DNA of 64,000 nucleotides from UKL13-3 sp943369665 (GTDB lineage Bacteria > Bacteroidota > Bacteroidia > UKL13-3): the NCBI GenBank assembly GCA_943369665.1, contig CALRNX020000002.1, forward strand, positions 62,001-126,000. Reading direction: 5' to 3'. Below the pieces are notes generated by a model. That model ran no database searches and was not told where the DNA came from. It saw only the letters and a list, made by a program, of their open reading frames with translations. Shown here piece by piece: positions 8,301 through 17,932 of the stretch (its first letter is position 1; each line of letters starts with the position of its first letter). The position numbers and the translations under genes are program-made.

Positions 8301-9719
8301 TTAATTCGTTACTCGTAATTCTAAAAGTGCTACATTTTCGACATGGTGAGTATGCGGAAACATATCAACCGGCTGCACCTTTGTTACCTCATATTTGTCA
8401 ATCATCATGGCAATATCACGTGCCTGTGTAGCGGGATTGCAACTTACATACACAATTTTTTGCGGAGCCACTTCCAATATCTTTTGAATCACTTGCTCAT
8501 CCATTCCTGCCCGAGGTGGATCGGTGATAATGACATCGGGTCTACCATGTTTTTGTATCAATTCATCGTTTAATACATTTTTCATATCACCCGCATAAAA
8601 ATGTGTGTTGGTATTATTATTTAAGGTTGCATTGCGTTTCGCGTCAACAATGGCTTGCTCCACATATTCAATACCTACAACTTGTTTTGCCTTTTCGGCA
8701 ATATACAGTGCAATCGTTCCGACTCCAGTGTATAAATCATATACGTTTTCCCCTCCTCTTAATTCAGCAAAATCGCGCGCCACATTGTACAAACGGAGTG
8801 TTTGATCGGTATTGGTTTGAAAAAATGATTTGCTTCCAATATGAAAAACAGCGTTACCCAACTTCTCTACCATATGGTCTTTACCTGCAAAAACATTCAC
8901 AGGTAAATCATGAATTGTATCGTTCATTTTCCCATTAATTACATACAACAACGAAGTTATTTGAGGAAAATTTACTTGAAGGTGTTTCATCAATGGCTGA
9001 ATTTTTTCCTGATCATCTTCTTTAAAAACAACCACGACCATCCACTCTCCTACCGATGAATTGCGAATAATAATATTGCGCATAAAACCATCCTGGCTGT
9101 GTGCATTATGAAAGGTATAACCTGCATTTACCGCAAAGTTTTTCACCGCCAAACGTATTGCATTTGAGGGGTCGGGCTGGTGATAACAATGCTCTATATT
9201 CAATACTTTATCAAATCGCCCGGGTATATGAAAACCCAGCCCTTTATGCTCCGACTCATTCATGTTTTCTTTATCAGAAACACTTTCGAGCCATTTTCGA
9301 TCGGTAAATGAATACTCTAATTTATTGCGGTAACCTTGTGTTTTTTCGGAACCAATAATGGGTAAAAATGGTGGAAATGGAAATTTGCCGATACGTTCAA
9401 ATGCATCCAGTACCTGTTGGTTCTTATATTTTAACTGGGCAGAATAGCTCATTTGTTGCCACTTACAACCACCGCATACCCCAAAGTGCGAACAAAAAGG
9501 CTCAACCCTGTCGGGTGAAGGGGTAATAATACGTTCAACCTTGCCAAAGTTTACTTTTTTCCGTGAAGAAGAAACAAAAATATCGGCTATATCTCCTGGT
9601 ACTCCATAATCCACCAACACAACCTTTTCACCTTCGCGTGCCACACTTTTTCCTTCGCTTCCTGCATTGGTAATCGTAATATTCGGAATGGTGTATTGTT
9701 TAAATTTACTTTTTCGCAT
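8301..9719 (-). CDS. rlmD: 23S rRNA (uracil-1939-C5)-methyltransferase, RlmD/RumA type
   Basis: The 472-aa enzyme methylates a uracil in 23S rRNA using S-adenosylmethionine. It has a TRAM RNA-binding domain at about residues 10-65, the [4Fe-4S] cysteines C76, C82 and C85 in CSHFGVCGGCKW with the fourth near HCYHQP, and a Rossmann SAM site around DLYTGVGTIALYIAEKA. The substrate motif ITDPPRAGMD and the catalytic nucleophile Cys in YVSCNPATQARD are both present. Related RlmCD or TrmA-like paralogues share these motifs, so the exact target base is a family-level call. It appears to be transcribed alone. Confidence 0.9.
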   Translation of the reverse strand: MRKSKFKQYTIPNITITNAGSEGKSVAREGEKVVLVDYGVPGDIADIFVSSSRKKVNFGKVERIITPSPDRVEPFCSHFGVCGGCKWQQMSYSAQLKYKNQQVLDAFERIGKFPFPPFLPIIGSEKTQGYRNKLEYSFTDRKWLESVSDKENMNESEHKGLGFHIPGRFDKVLNIEHCYHQPDPSNAIRLAVKNFAVNAGYTFHNAHSQDGFMRNIIIRNSSVGEWMVVVVFKEDDQEKIQPLMKHLQVNFPQITSLLYVINGKMNDTIHDLPVNVFAGKDHMVEKLGNAVFHIGSKSFFQTNTDQTLRLYNVARDFAELRGGENVYDLYTGVGTIALYIAEKAKQVVGIEYVEQAIVDAKRNATLNNNTNTHFYAGDMKNVLNDELIQKHGRPDVIITDPPRAGMDEQVIQKILEVAPQKIVYVSCNPATQARDIAMMIDKYEVTKVQPVDMFPHTHHVENVALLELRVTN

Positions 9720-9801
9720 ACTTGAATATTGCTCAAAACAATATGATTATGAGCTAAAATGAAGCTACGAAAATAAGGAATATTGGAGATTAAGCAGAAT
9801 A

Positions 9802-10818
9802 CTAAATCACATTTACTTCAGGGGTAATGGTTACACCAAATTTGGCTTGAACGCTGGCTTGAATGTCCATTGCCAATTGCCAGATCTCATGACCTGTAGC
9901 TCCTCCGTAATTCACCAAAACCAAAGCCTGATCTTTATGGGAACCGGTATGACCAACCACTTTACCTTTCCAACCGCATTGCTCTATCATCCAGCCGGCA
10001 GCCACTTTTGTATAACCTTCGGTTGTTGGATAACCTACAATTTCCGGAAAACTCAATTTAAGTTCGTTAAAACGGGTATTAGGAATTTCAGGATTCTTAA
10101 AAAAACTTCCCGCATTTCCCAATACTTTTGGATCTGGTAGTTTAGACGAACGGATTTCTATCACTGCGTCACTTATGGCTTTTACCGTTGGATGTTCAAC
10201 TCCATGTTTCTGTAAAGTTTGCTGAATAGCACCATAAGTAGTATTAACGATTGGATGTTTGCTTAATTTAAACTCAACAGAAACAATAATGTATTTCCCT
10301 TTCGCTTCTTGTTTAAAAACACTTTCACGATAACCAAACTTGCATTCAGCTGGGCCAAATGTTTTAAACTCCGCATCTTCGATACCAATTGCTTCAAGTG
10401 AATGAAACGTATTTTTAATTTCAACACCATACGCACCAATATTTTGCATTGGCGATGCCCCCACGCAACCGGGGATAAGTGACAAATTCTCCAATCCTCC
10501 ATAGCCTTTTTCAATGGTCCATAAAACCAAATCGTGCCACACTTCTCCTGCCATCGCTTTTACCCATACATGGTCATTATCTTCTTTTGTAATCTCGATT
10601 CCTTTTATCGAAATTTTGATCACCATTCCGTCTATATCTTTGGTTAAAAGCATATTGCTCCCCCCACCTAACACCAGTATATTACGGTTGGTTAAATTAA
10701 AATTGCTGCACAACACTTCCAGTTCTTCGCGCGATCGGATGTCAACAAATTCCTTCGCATTGACATCGATACCAAAAGTATTGAGAGATTTTAGAGATAT
10801 GTTCGATTGGATATTCAT
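9802..10818 (-). CDS. murB: UDP-N-acetylenolpyruvoylglucosamine reductase
   Basis: MurB reduces the enolpyruvyl group to give UDP-N-acetylmuramic acid, the second committed step of peptidoglycan synthesis, with FAD and NADPH in the cytoplasm. The FAD-binding motif ILVLGGGSNMLL, the SLIPGCVGASPMQNIGAYG stretch, the catalytic Ser in GNAGSFFKNP and the C-terminal Glu of ITPEVNVI are all present; at 338 aa it is of type I length. The ATG at 10818 is preferred over an in-frame TTG at 10827. It stands divergent from the CNNM gene, with only ~120 bp between them. Confidence 0.95.
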   Translation of the reverse strand: MNIQSNISLKSLNTFGIDVNAKEFVDIRSREELEVLCSNFNLTNRNILVLGGGSNMLLTKDIDGMVIKISIKGIEITKEDNDHVWVKAMAGEVWHDLVLWTIEKGYGGLENLSLIPGCVGASPMQNIGAYGVEIKNTFHSLEAIGIEDAEFKTFGPAECKFGYRESVFKQEAKGKYIIVSVEFKLSKHPIVNTTYGAIQQTLQKHGVEHPTVKAISDAVIEIRSSKLPDPKVLGNAGSFFKNPEIPNTRFNELKLSFPEIVGYPTTEGYTKVAAGWMIEQCGWKGKVVGHTGSHKDQALVLVNYGGATGHEIWQLAMDIQASVQAKFGVTITPEVNVI

Positions 10819-10902
10819 CGGAGGCAAGTAAGAGAAAGGATTTTAAATTACAAACGGATATGCATAAAATTATTGTACCCAATGTCAACATTCGTATCGC
10901 TA

Positions 10903-10934
10903 TTGTGAAGGGTTGCCATAAAAGGGTAGATTTG
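10903..10934 (+). promoter_or_regulatory. Candidate promoter immediately before the CNNM/CorC gene
   Basis: TTG at 10903-10905 and TAGATTTG at 10927-10934 with 21 nt between fit the Bacteroidota promoter pattern. The -7 box ends only 4 nt before the annotated ATG at 10939, so the transcript would start at about the initiation codon. Confidence 0.5.
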
Positions 10935-10938
10935 TACA

Positions 10939-12219
10939 ATGGAAATGCTCATTATTTTTATTCTTACACTATTAAACGGGTTTTTCGCTTTGTCCGAAAT
11001 TGCATTGGTATCAGTTAAACGAAGCCGGATAGAACATCTGGCAGGACAAGGCAATAATAGAGCGAAAATTGTGTTGCAATTGCTGGAAAATCCTGAAAAC
11101 TTTCTTTCATCTGTCCAGGTAGGAATTACATTAATCGGCATTATTTCGGGAGCATATGGAGGAGCGGCATTAACTGATGATATGGAATTATTTCTATCTC
11201 AGTTTAGTTTTATTCAACCCTATAATCATGTTATTTCATTGGTTACAGTCATTGGGAGCATCACCTACTTCTCGATTGTTATCGGGGAGTTGGTGCCCAA
11301 AACCATTGCCATGAATCATTCTGAAAGCATTGCTCTTTTTTGCGTTCCGATCATTAAATATTTTACCCAAATAACATTTCCATTTGTCAAATTACTTTCG
11401 GTTTCCACCAGTCTTATTTTAAAGGCACTTGGAATCAAACAAAATGAAAGTGAAAAAGTAAGTGAAGATGAATTGCGTTTTATGCTTAAAACGGCCCACA
11501 AACAAGGCGTTTTGGAAAAAGAAGAAAGCGAGGTTCATCACAATCTTTTCTCCTTTACAGATCAAACAGCAAAATCGCTGATGACGCATAGCAGCGAAGT
11601 GGAATGGATCAATAGTAATGATTCAGTAGAAGCAATATTGATGAAACTGAAGGAAAGTGTTCACTCTAAATTTGTGGTTTGCAATGGTTCACTTAATAAT
11701 GTGTTAGGTGTTATTAATATCAAAGATTTTTGGGAGCATGTTAAACAACCGAATTTTACCCTTTTTTCAATCATCAAACAACCCATATTTATCTTGCAGA
11801 ATACGATTGCGTTTCGTATCCTGAATATTTTTAAAAACAGGAAACAATACATTGCGGTGGTAACCGATGAGTTTGGTGAGACGAAAGGCATTATCACACT
11901 CCATGACCTAACGGAAGCAATTGTAGGCAACCTGCCTGATGAAGACGAAACGGATGAACCCAATATTTTCAAACGAACCGACAATACCTATCTGATAGAC
12001 GGGCGAACGCTGATCTACGAACTCAACCAATTCTTTCAACGCGAAATTATTGAAGACAAAGTTTCGGATTACACAACCATTTCAGGATTTTTCTTAACCA
12101 AATTGGAATCGATGCCACAAGTGGGTGACAAGATCAATCATTATAACTGTGAAATTGAAATAATGGATATGGATGGGGTTCGGATAGACAAGCTACTGCT
12201 CACCATTAAGGACTTCTAA
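10939..12219 (+). CDS. CNNM/CorC-HlyC family membrane protein with CBS domains
   Basis: The 426-aa protein has a DUF21/CNNM transmembrane domain (about residues 1-185, with NGFFALSEIALVSVKRSRIE, PENFLSSVQVGITLIGIISG and VIGELVPKTIAMNHSESIA), a CBS pair at about 205-335 (FVVCNGSLNNVLGVINIKDF and YIAVVTDEFGETKGIITLHD) and a C-terminal CorC/HlyC domain. The family is often labelled hemolysin-like but members studied in detail are linked to magnesium or cobalt export. It is divergent from murB. A second ATG at 10945 would give a product two residues shorter and would leave room for a short leader after the overlapping promoter. Confidence 0.9.
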   Translation: MEMLIIFILTLLNGFFALSEIALVSVKRSRIEHLAGQGNNRAKIVLQLLENPENFLSSVQVGITLIGIISGAYGGAALTDDMELFLSQFSFIQPYNHVISLVTVIGSITYFSIVIGELVPKTIAMNHSESIALFCVPIIKYFTQITFPFVKLLSVSTSLILKALGIKQNESEKVSEDELRFMLKTAHKQGVLEKEESEVHHNLFSFTDQTAKSLMTHSSEVEWINSNDSVEAILMKLKESVHSKFVVCNGSLNNVLGVINIKDFWEHVKQPNFTLFSIIKQPIFILQNTIAFRILNIFKNRKQYIAVVTDEFGETKGIITLHDLTEAIVGNLPDEDETDEPNIFKRTDNTYLIDGRTLIYELNQFFQREIIEDKVSDYTTISGFFLTKLESMPQVGDKINHYNCEIEIMDMDGVRIDKLLLTIKDF

Positions 12220-12222
12220 ACA

Positions 12223-12570
12223 TTACAAAAGCGATTCGCGCACCTTTTTAGGCAAACCGGCCACCACCAGACCATACGAATCGTCAACCATGCTTAGCAA
12301 CAGTTTATCATCAACATCATTATTGAACGAAACCGTGTTCCAATGCGTTTTGCTCATGTGAAAACCGGGAGCAACGGCTTCATAGTTCTGACGCAATTCT
12401 TCTGCAATTTCCGGATTGCATTTTAGGTTCACACTGTCTGGATTTTTGAGCGAAATAAGGGCAAACATTTTCCCGGCAACTTTAAAAACCAAGGTATCAT
12501 TGTCAAATGGAAATTCTTCGGTCACCGCTTTTTTAGCAACACAATGCTCTCTCAAAATTTCAATATTCAT
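12223..12570 (-). CDS. MmcQ/YjbR family protein
   Basis: The 115-aa protein matches the MmcQ/YjbR fold, a small CyaY-like domain once called DNA-binding; its cellular role is unknown. Typical family features are FPFDNDTLVFKVAGKMFALI, VNLKCNPEIAEELRQNY, PGFHMSKTHWNTV and the C-terminal DDSYGLVVAGLPKKVR. I start at the ATG at 12570 because the 20 codons upstream (from 12630) do not look like the family. It lies 62 bp downstream of exbD and is probably the last gene of that operon. Its stop is 3 bp from the stop of the convergent CNNM gene. Confidence 0.9.
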   Translation of the reverse strand: MNIEILREHCVAKKAVTEEFPFDNDTLVFKVAGKMFALISLKNPDSVNLKCNPEIAEELRQNYEAVAPGFHMSKTHWNTVSFNNDVDDKLLLSMVDDSYGLVVAGLPKKVRESLL

Positions 12571-12632
12571 TACAAAGGAAAGTTGATTGGTTAATGATGC
12601 GCATCCGGTAATGGGAGATGGCCTGTACACTA

Positions 12633-13028
12633 TTATTTTTTATCTGTTGCCAGTACCATCTTGAGCTTATGTTTGGCACCAATCTGCATCACATCTACCA
12701 GATCCTGAATAGCTAAATTATGAGGAATGCGCAATACAACGGTGGCATCAGTAATATTGGCATTTTCTTTTAGCACTTCACTTTCCAACATATCAAACGA
12801 AACCTCACGTTGATCAATAAAATAATGTTTGTCTTCAGTAATGGTTACCGAAATGGTCTTTTTACTTAAAGTTTGGTTAGCTTGTGATTTGGGCAATAAT
12901 ATTTTGATGACATTTGGATTGGCAACAGTAGATACTATCAAAAAGAAGAGCATCAAAAAAAACATAATGTCATTTAATGATGCAGTTGCCACTTCGGCAT
13001 GAAATCGTTTGTTGCGCCTTAGTCTCAT
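12633..13028 (-). CDS. ExbD/TolR-type energy-transducing protein
   Basis: The 131-aa protein has a short cytoplasmic head, one transmembrane segment at about residues 18-40 (ASLNDIMFFLMLFFLIVSTV, with the conserved proton-path Asp in LNDIM) and a periplasmic domain ending in an IQDLVDVMQIGAKHKLK helix. With the ExbB homologue it would form a proton-motive stator that drives TonB or Tol work at the outer membrane. The genes overlap by 4 bp. No tonB is adjacent, so the partner is encoded elsewhere. Confidence 0.9.
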   Translation of the reverse strand: MRLRRNKRFHAEVATASLNDIMFFLMLFFLIVSTVANPNVIKILLPKSQANQTLSKKTISVTITEDKHYFIDQREVSFDMLESEVLKENANITDATVVLRIPHNLAIQDLVDVMQIGAKHKLKMVLATDKK

Positions 13029-13657
13029 TTACTTGTTTTTTGAATACGTTGTAAAAACGAAAGGGTTTGTTTTTGTACATTCAAGCTAAATCCATCAATA
13101 ATATGATTGAGTAAGTGGTAACCAGTGTATGCAAGTAAACCAACAACCAAGCCGGAACCCGAACTGATCATTTTTTCGTACAAACCACCGGCAATGATTC
13201 CGATACTAATATTATCAGTAAGTGAGATATTGTAGAAAATTTTAATTACCCCCGAAATTGTTCCGATAAACCCAAGCATAGGTGCGATACCGGCAATTAA
13301 TCCCAGGTAGCTCAATTTTTTTTCCATCTCACTAATTTCAATATTGGCCTGGCTTTCCATCATTGATTCGATTTCACGAACAGGTTTGCCAATGCAAATT
13401 AAACCGGATTGAATAATATGCCCCATAGCGCTGTTGTCTCTTTCACACAATGCATTAGCGGCACTCATATTCCCTTCTTCCAATTTATCAATAATTTGGT
13501 TGGTAAAATCAGGTAAACTCTTTGAACGGGCGCGAATGTGCATCCAACGCTCTATAAAAATATACACGCTTACTATTGACAAAATAACGATAGGTATCAT
13601 TACAATACCGCCTTTCATGAGCAGCGAGAGAAAAGTCATTTGTTCTGTTGGTTCCAT
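13025..13657 (-). CDS. MotA/TolQ/ExbB proton channel family protein
   Basis: The 210-aa inner-membrane protein shows the ExbB/TolQ pattern: an N-terminal transmembrane segment (GGIVMIPIVILSIVSVYIFI), a long cytoplasmic helix region (about residues 40-125) and two further segments around LGLIAGIAPMLGFIGTISG and SSGSGLVVGLLAYTGYHLL. The conserved GxxGTVxG-like stretch and small-residue-rich third helix form the proton channel with ExbD. It is the first gene of the exbB-exbD-mmcQ unit. The 279 bp upstream (13658-13936) hold only the secDF terminator and no gene I can support. Confidence 0.92.
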   Translation of the reverse strand: MEPTEQMTFLSLLMKGGIVMIPIVILSIVSVYIFIERWMHIRARSKSLPDFTNQIIDKLEEGNMSAANALCERDNSAMGHIIQSGLICIGKPVREIESMMESQANIEISEMEKKLSYLGLIAGIAPMLGFIGTISGVIKIFYNISLTDNISIGIIAGGLYEKMISSGSGLVVGLLAYTGYHLLNHIIDGFSLNVQKQTLSFLQRIQKTSK

Positions 13658-13880
13658 TTCGTATTGATTATTTGCCTCAGGATCCCAAACCTTCGGGATA
13701 TCCTTCAGCTATTTGCTTTGTTACTTATTTCCTTCAATATTCGTTATGTAATATTGTGCGTTGATGATATCATTAACGCATACAATAGTGTTTTCGTACA
13801 GCAACATGAAACGAATACTTCAACGCAAGCATACGAAAAGGGCTTTTAATGATAATAACATTTGTTTTCACAGGTGTACA

Positions 13881-13914
13881 AAAAAGCCTCCACCGAACGA
13901 ATTCGATGGAGGCT
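13881..13914 (-). terminator. Intrinsic terminator downstream of secDF
   Basis: Arms AGCCTCCA (13885-13892) and TGGAGGCT (13907-13914) with an inner CGAA/TTCG extension form a stable stem. On the minus strand it is followed by a U run (A run 13881-13885). Confidence 0.8.
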
Positions 13915-13936
13915 CCTCCTTATTATTAAGATCAGC

Positions 13937-16915
13937 TTAAGCTTTCGCTGCCACTGTTAATGAATCATTTCTTTCCAAATCAACAACGATCGGAGTTGAG
14001 ATACATAATGATGAATAGGTACCAATGATACGTCCTACCAATAGCGCAAAGATAAATCCACGGATACTTTCGCCACCGAAGATGAAGATTACTACCAATA
14101 CGAAGAATACCGATAATGACGTAAGGATGGTACGGCTTAACGTACTGTTCAAAGCAAAATTGATCAATTTGTTTCTTTCTTCACCGGCAACATCGATATG
14201 GCCTTTTTCATTCATACGCTCGCGGATACGGTCGAATACAATTACTGTTTCTGTCATCGTATAACCCATTACCGTTAAAATTGCCGCGATAAAATCTTGT
14301 CCGATTTCCAAAGAGAAAGGCAACACATTATCAAAAATAGTATAGAACGAAAGTACGACCAACACATCATGGAACAATGCCACAACAGCACCCATACCAT
14401 ATTGCCATTTTTTGAATCGAACAATAATGTACACAAACATCAATAAACATGAGAACAAAATAGCTCCATATGCACCATAAACGATATCTGTTGCTACAGT
14501 TGGCCCAACTTTTTGTTGTTGTACAATCTCATATTTAGTGCCCATACTTTCCAATCCTTTAGCCAAGGTAGTTTCCACTTCCTTGTCCGCATTTTCGTCT
14601 GTATTTTCAATATGGTATGAGGTTGTTATTTTCAACTGGCTCGCATTTCCCAATGTTTGAACAACCGTTTGTGATTCTTCAAATACTTTTTCCAATGTAA
14701 TTTTAACATCTTCAGTATTCATTTCATTATCAAAACGTACTACGTATGTACGACCTCCTTTGAAATCAACTCCCAGGTTAAACCCACCATTTTTAAAGTA
14801 GAAAACAGTTCCGATAATGATCACTGCAGTTGAGATCATGTAATACACTTTACGTCTGCCTACAAAATCAAAGTGAAGGTTTTTAAATGCATTACGGGTA
14901 AGTTTTGTATCGAATGTGATCTCTTTCTTGCGGCTCAACATCCATTCGAAAATTACACGGGAGATTAATACCGCTGCAAACAATGATGAAAGGATACCAA
15001 TAATCAAGGTAGTTGCAAATCCTTGAATAGGACCTGTTCCGAATGCATAAAGGATAACACCTAATAATAAGAGTGTAACGTTCGAGTCGATGATCGAAGG
15101 CATTGCATGTTTGTAACCCTCGGTAATTGATTGCGAAACTGTTTTACCATGAGCCAATTCTTCACGTACACGTTCAAAGATCAAAATGTTGGCATCTACA
15201 GCCAAACCAATTGTTAATACGATACCCGCAATACCCGGTAAGGTTAATACCGCACCGATCGATGCAAGGATGCCCATTACAAAAAATACGTTCACAAACA
15301 ATACAACATCGGCAACTAAACCCGATTTGTTATAGTAAAATGCCATAAACGCGAATACTGTTAAGATCGCAATAACCATTGATAACAAACCAGAAGTAAT
15401 TGCTTCCTGACCTAACGTAGGACCAACAACCGACTCACTTGTAATTTTAGCCGGAGCAGGAAGTTTACCCGCTTTCAGAATATTTGCTAAGTCACCTGCT
15501 TCTTCACTGGTAAATCCACCGGAGATTGAAGAACGACCACCTGTAATTTCATTTTGTACATTTGGAGCAGAATAAACAACACCATCCAATACAATAGCAA
15601 TACTGTGTCCGACATTTGCTTTCGTCAATTTAGCCCAAGCTTTTCCACCTTCAGGATTCATTGTCATCGAAACCTCTGTCTGACCATCTTGTGAAACATC
15701 TCTACGGGCATCAACAATTTTATCACCTTCCAATGCAGCACCACCATCTTTTGATGTTTTAAGTGCGTGTAAAATCACACCTTCGCCATTATCGCCAAAA
15801 CCTTTGTATGCCCAGGCAAAACGAATATTACTTGGCAATACGGCCTGTACTTCCGGCATATTTAAGTATGAGTTAATTTTACCGGTATCTTTTACCATTG
15901 CCGTTCCGCACATCGAACCTTTTGCAATCAGCATATTTTGCTCATCTGCATAAGGACGTAACAAAACGAATAATGGATTCTCCTTGGTGAATTGCTCCAC
16001 TGATTTCTCAGCTGAAGTATCTTTTGCAGCAGTATCGTTAGCATTTACAGTTGCTTTATTACCCAATCCAGCCAAAGCACTTTGTGTGCTTGTAGTGTCA
16101 GCAGAAGTACTGTCGTTTTCAACCGTAGTTGATTCGTTTGCCAATACTTTTTTAAGCATCTCATTTGCACTCGAAAGGTATTTGAACGCTTCAGGATTAT
16201 CGAATGTTTCGAAAAACTCCAATTTAGCTGTTCCTTGCAATAACTTACGAACACGGGTTGGGTTGTCGACACCTGGTAATTCGATCAAAATACGACCGGT
16301 TCCTTCTAATTTTTGAATATTAGGTTGTGTCACACCAAACTTATCAATACGTGAACGAAGGATTTGGAACGAACGATCCACAGCAAGTTCAGCTTCTCCT
16401 TTAATGTATGAAACTACTTCATCATTGCTTGAAGTAGCTTTGATCTTATCTTTATTCGTTTGGTTAGCAAAAATGGGAGCAAGTTGCACACTTGGATTTA
16501 ACTCCGCCATTGTTTCACCAAAAAGAGTAGGATAATCCTTTCTACTTGTTTTAATCTTTTCGTTGGTTAACTCAATTGCTTTGTTAAACGTTGGATCTTG
16601 ATTGTTGTTCGATAAAGAACGGATCAAATCCCCGATTGAAACCTCCATTGTTACGTTCATACCACCTTGTAAGTCCAATCCAAGGTTTAATTCACGCTCT
16701 TTACATTGCAGGTATGTAAATTTGGCAACACCCAAATCATATACCGGTGTACGAGCAACTGAATCAAGATATGCTCTTTCTTTAATCGGGTCTCCGTTTG
16801 CAAATTCCTTTGCCTCATTTTCTACTTTGTTTGTAATCCACGTAAACGATAGTTGGAAAATACATACTAACGTGAGTGCAATGGCAAACAACTTTACTGC
16901 GCCTTTACTTTTCAT
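13937..16915 (-). CDS. secDF: Protein translocase subunit SecDF (fused)
   Basis: The 992-aa protein joins SecD (about residues 1-640) and SecF (about 680-985), the usual form in Bacteroidota. It uses the proton motive force to help pull pre-proteins through SecYEG. Visible are the SecD start LNLGLDLQGGMNVTMEV, a periplasmic P1 region with a low-complexity Ala/Thr/Asp-rich insert near residues 260-300, the GLAVDANILIFERVREE motif of SecD, and the SecF motifs FNLGVDFKGGRTY and TETVIVFDRIRERM. A TTG-N20-TATATTTG promoter precedes it and a strong terminator follows, so it is probably a single-gene transcript. Confidence 0.97.
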   Translation of the reverse strand: MKSKGAVKLFAIALTLVCIFQLSFTWITNKVENEAKEFANGDPIKERAYLDSVARTPVYDLGVAKFTYLQCKERELNLGLDLQGGMNVTMEVSIGDLIRSLSNNNQDPTFNKAIELTNEKIKTSRKDYPTLFGETMAELNPSVQLAPIFANQTNKDKIKATSSNDEVVSYIKGEAELAVDRSFQILRSRIDKFGVTQPNIQKLEGTGRILIELPGVDNPTRVRKLLQGTAKLEFFETFDNPEAFKYLSSANEMLKKVLANESTTVENDSTSADTTSTQSALAGLGNKATVNANDTAAKDTSAEKSVEQFTKENPLFVLLRPYADEQNMLIAKGSMCGTAMVKDTGKINSYLNMPEVQAVLPSNIRFAWAYKGFGDNGEGVILHALKTSKDGGAALEGDKIVDARRDVSQDGQTEVSMTMNPEGGKAWAKLTKANVGHSIAIVLDGVVYSAPNVQNEITGGRSSISGGFTSEEAGDLANILKAGKLPAPAKITSESVVGPTLGQEAITSGLLSMVIAILTVFAFMAFYYNKSGLVADVVLFVNVFFVMGILASIGAVLTLPGIAGIVLTIGLAVDANILIFERVREELAHGKTVSQSITEGYKHAMPSIIDSNVTLLLLGVILYAFGTGPIQGFATTLIIGILSSLFAAVLISRVIFEWMLSRKKEITFDTKLTRNAFKNLHFDFVGRRKVYYMISTAVIIIGTVFYFKNGGFNLGVDFKGGRTYVVRFDNEMNTEDVKITLEKVFEESQTVVQTLGNASQLKITTSYHIENTDENADKEVETTLAKGLESMGTKYEIVQQQKVGPTVATDIVYGAYGAILFSCLLMFVYIIVRFKKWQYGMGAVVALFHDVLVVLSFYTIFDNVLPFSLEIGQDFIAAILTVMGYTMTETVIVFDRIRERMNEKGHIDVAGEERNKLINFALNSTLSRTILTSLSVFFVLVVIFIFGGESIRGFIFALLVGRIIGTYSSLCISTPIVVDLERNDSLTVAAKA

Positions 16916-17020
16916 TTGTTTCTGTTATCTGATTTTAAATTTGTTTCTAAATTTTGGGATGCATGATACATCTTTTTATTCTCTCATAGAATTTATCCAG
17001 CTAAATTTTACGAAAGTGGG

Positions 17021-17051
17021 CAAATATAGGCTTTGACCTCACATTTTACAA
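17021..17051 (-). promoter_or_regulatory. Candidate promoter of secDF
   Basis: On the minus strand TTG (17049-17051) and TATATTTG (17021-17028) are 20 nt apart. This predicts a start near 17014 and a leader of about 100 nt, in which I see no clear riboswitch fold. Confidence 0.55.
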
Positions 17052-17089
17052 TCTTTTACAATATTGCCTTTAAGCACTGAATATGAATA

Positions 17090-17731
17090 TCATAAGACTC
17101 CTTTACGGGTTTTTAAGAGCCACCTAAAATGGTCTTCTACCACTTTTAAGCTATTTCCAAAATGCTCATTATTATTAATGATAATATCGGCCTTGGTTTT
17201 ATAGGGCTCCAAATATTGGCGATAAGCCGGCATTACATGGTTGGTCCATTGATAATGAACGTAATCAGCCGGAATATTACGTTCTTGGGTATCGCGTTTT
17301 AACCTGCGCTCCAATTGCAAAGATTCTTGTGCTTCTACGAAAACCTTCAGGTTAAAATGTTCCGATATGTCTTCTCGGTAAAAAATAAACAATCCTTCAA
17401 TTATCACTATTGGTGCAGCAGCAAAATGGATCCAATCGCCAAGTTGTTCTTCATGTTGGAAGCGGTACTCCCTGCGTTTAACATCCTTACCATTCTTAAG
17501 CAAAAGCATATCATCATGGAATGCATCCAGGTCCAAACACTCCGGCAAATCATAATTGATGTTTCCATTTGCATCCAGAGGCTGCACGCCCATTGGTTTG
17601 TAATAATTATCCTGCGATAAAATGCATACTTCGGTTTTATCAAACAAACAACCTATCTCTTTTAAAAAGCTGGTCTTGCCACTTGCACTTCCGCCTGTGA
17701 CGCCCACTATATATGGAAAATGTTGATTCAT
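17090..17731 (-). CDS. udk: Uridine kinase
   Basis: Uridine/cytidine kinase phosphorylates uridine to UMP in the pyrimidine salvage pathway. The 213-aa protein has the P-loop GVTGGSASGKTSF, the substrate-binding SQDNYYKP, the NYDLPECLDLDAFHDD stretch and the lid region RRLKRDTQERN. It is slightly shorter at the N terminus than E. coli Udk but of normal length for Bacteroidota. It lies upstream of secDF on the same strand, separated by 174 bp and a separate promoter. Confidence 0.93.
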   Translation of the reverse strand: MNQHFPYIVGVTGGSASGKTSFLKEIGCLFDKTEVCILSQDNYYKPMGVQPLDANGNINYDLPECLDLDAFHDDMLLLKNGKDVKRREYRFQHEEQLGDWIHFAAAPIVIIEGLFIFYREDISEHFNLKVFVEAQESLQLERRLKRDTQERNIPADYVHYQWTNHVMPAYRQYLEPYKTKADIIINNNEHFGNSLKVVEDHFRWLLKTRKGVL

Positions 17732-17932
17732 GAATTTCTGTTAAGTGCTGCAATTACGGTAATATTAATGTGCTATAAAATAAGTAAGCAAAAAGAAAGT
17801 AGGCTGTAGACAATTCCGAATAAGAGATGCTTTCCCAAAAAGCAATGAATACCTAAGGTTTGCAGACAATATCCTTTCCTCTTTATCTACCCCCTCACCG
17901 ATAACAAGAATTCGTTCACCGATACTTTTGAA

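Noticed and set aside
10848..11141. 97-codon minus-strand frame between murB and the CNNM gene
   Set aside because: It overlaps the promoter and the conserved first membrane helix of the CNNM gene on the other strand.
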